A stretch of 6,803 bases of DNA, taken from positions 1 through 6,803 of the forward strand of contig CAMILJ010000110.1 of assembly GCA_946222625.1 (NCBI GenBank). The letters run 5' to 3'. Position numbers and translations under genes: made by a program. The DNA is from an uncultured Corynebacterium sp. (lineage in GTDB: Bacteria > Actinomycetota > Actinomycetes > Mycobacteriales > Mycobacteriaceae). Shown here piece after piece: positions 6,072 through 6,803 of this stretch; the first letter of the stretch is position 1; every line of letters begins with the position of its first letter. The notes under the pieces are model-generated. The model was given only the letters and a program-made list of their open reading frames with translations. It was not told the origin of the DNA and searched no databases.

Positions 6072-6512
6072 ATGGCCTCTCACATTTACGTTCGCAATCT
6101 CAACGGGCCGCTCCTGTGGCTGGGAATCATCGTTGGCCTTGCCGTCGTCGCCGCGGTGCTGCCCACGATGATTGATTCCACGTGGGCAGCAATACTTTTT
6201 GGCGTTCTAGTTATCATTGCGACGGTGGCCTGCATCATGATGCGGGTGAAGATCGTCGTGAGTGACGACGACGTAGTGGTTTCCATCCTGGGTATCTTCA
6301 CGAAGAGGATTTCACTCAGCGATATCACCGGGGCAAGCATCGGTCCGGTAACAGGGATCAAGGAAGGCGCGGGCCCGCGTGTTGTCGATGGCGCTCCGGT
6401 TTATATTGTTTCTGGGCCGACTGTGCGCATTGAACAGGGCCGAAGCTCTCTCATCGCTTCGGCGAAGAATCCGGAAGAAGTGGTTGCGGATATTAAGGCG
6501 CGCTTGCGCTAG
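6072..6512 (+). CDS. Small two-helix membrane protein with PH-like domain
   Basis: A 146-residue protein. Two hydrophobic helices (about 14-30 and 39-57) are joined by a short turn (PTMIDSTW), followed by a soluble domain (58-146) of alternating beta strands: VKIVVSDDDVVVSILGIFTKRISLSDI is the pattern of bacterial PH-like domains found on membrane proteins. A closing helix (PEEVVADIKARLR) completes that fold. The domain should face the cytoplasm, given the Arg/Lys after helix 2. The function is not known. ATG 6072 is the only reasonable start: no ATG, GTG or TTG lies between it and the in-frame TGA at 6033. No Shine-Dalgarno sequence precedes it, suggesting leaderless translation. It appears monocistronic, set between palindrome-rich gaps. 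The PH-like call is by pattern, not by search. Confidence 0.85.
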   Translation: MASHIYVRNLNGPLLWLGIIVGLAVVAAVLPTMIDSTWAAILFGVLVIIATVACIMMRVKIVVSDDDVVVSILGIFTKRISLSDITGASIGPVTGIKEGAGPRVVDGAPVYIVSGPTVRIEQGRSSLIASAKNPEEVVADIKARLR

Positions 6513-6515
6513 TTC

Positions 6516-6621
6516 CATATCCCCAGACCTCGATCCCGAAACCTCCAAGTGAGTGGCTGGGTGCCGCAGAGCGCTTGACGAGGCCCACCTGCAGGTTGCG
6601 GGTTTCAGGTCTGGGGAAATG
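6516..6621. repeat. Inverted repeat D, 15-bp arms (14/15)
   Basis: CATATCCCCAGACCT (6516-6530) and its reverse complement at 6607-6621 differ at one base; 10 bp are exact. After a 7-nt bulge on the left arm, GAAACC (6538-6543) pairs with GGTTTC (6601-6606), so the fold reaches further inward. It starts 4 bp after the stop of the PH-like gene. It may stabilise or end that mRNA, although no T-run follows, or it may be a separate palindromic element. Confidence 0.7.
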
Positions 6622-6709
6622 CAGAATGTGTACAGTTGCCCCGCACACGTGGCGTCGTTGAAACTGTGGGCTGGGGCGGAGCCTGATTACAGAGAGACTT
6701 GGGCAAGAA

Positions 6710-6751
6710 AAAGTGCCCCTGACAAAGTGCCCCTGACAAAGTGCCCCTGAC
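6710..6751. repeat. Three tandem copies of a 14-bp repeat
   Basis: The unit AAAGTGCCCCTGAC occurs three times, exact and without gaps, at 6710-6723, 6724-6737 and 6738-6751. A partial match (AGTGTCTG) follows. Perfect identity suggests recent expansion by slippage or a repeated binding site. No coding frame here looks real. Confidence 0.9.
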
Positions 6752-6803
6752 AGTGTCTGGTTCGGAGACATCGTTCCGCATGTCTCATGAGATCGTTCCG
6801 GTC
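6752..6803. mobile_element. Possible end of an insertion element (runs off the window)
   Basis: This edge sequence is dense in short repeats. GAGACAT (6765-6771) and ATGTCTC (6780-6786) are inverted with an 8-nt spacer, and ATCGTTCCG occurs at 6770-6778 and 6792-6800. Repeated TGTCTC/GAGACA and GTTCCG blocks remind me of the ends of some actinobacterial IS elements of the IS481/IS3 type, but no transposase frame lies within the window. The call is tentative; an operator cluster is an alternative. Between element D and the tandem repeat (6622-6709) nothing else is recognisable. Confidence 0.25.

Noticed and set aside
5421..6666. GTTGAAACTG present at 5421-5430 and 6657-6666
   Set aside because: A 10-bp match is expected by chance in a window of this length and neither site has shared context.
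6710..6751. The 14-bp tandem repeats as a CRISPR array
   Set aside because: Copies are directly adjacent with no spacers, and the unit is too short.
6493..6771. Open frames on both strands after the PH-like gene
   Set aside because: They run through inverted repeat D and the tandem repeats, with repeat-derived peptides and no ribosome site.

Overview
The window looks like chromosomal DNA of a high-G+C actinobacterium, most likely a Corynebacterium. This rests on the type of SWIM, nuclease and ATPase proteins, Ala/Glu-rich codon use with G/C in third positions, AGGAGG-type ribosome sites and loosely conserved promoters. The species cannot be fixed from the sequence alone. All seven recognisable genes are on the + strand.

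Left part (1-4458): a DNA-metabolism module of three co-directional genes. It begins with the 3' end of a SWIM zinc-finger protein whose start lies outside the window. A Mre11/SbcD-type metallophosphoesterase follows, and then, 2 bp later, a Rad50/SbcC-type coiled-coil ATPase. The last two are almost certainly partners, ATPase plus nuclease, acting on DNA ends or structured DNA. Both depart from textbook SbcCD. The nuclease has Gln and Asp where two metal-binding His are usual, and the ATPase has no CXXC zinc hook but a short beta-rich insert at the expected tip of its coiled coil.

Middle (4459-5741): a MarR-type regulator 24 bp after the ATPase and possibly in the same transcript, a small very acidic protein of unknown function with an exceptionally long Shine-Dalgarno match, and a 69-residue single-pass membrane protein with its own probable promoter. 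A strong intrinsic terminator at 5789-5829 closes this part.

Right part (5742-6803): one gene, a small membrane protein with two transmembrane helices and a PH-like domain, flanked on both sides by gene-free DNA unusually rich in palindromes. The upstream gap (5742-6071) holds the terminator, an 18-bp inverted repeat, a 17-bp palindrome and a 14-bp inverted repeat. The downstream gap (6513-6803) holds a 15-bp inverted repeat, three exact tandem copies of a 14-bp unit and, at the edge, a repeat-rich sequence that may be the end of an insertion element. These non-coding structures and the atypical SbcCD-like pair are the parts most worth a second look.
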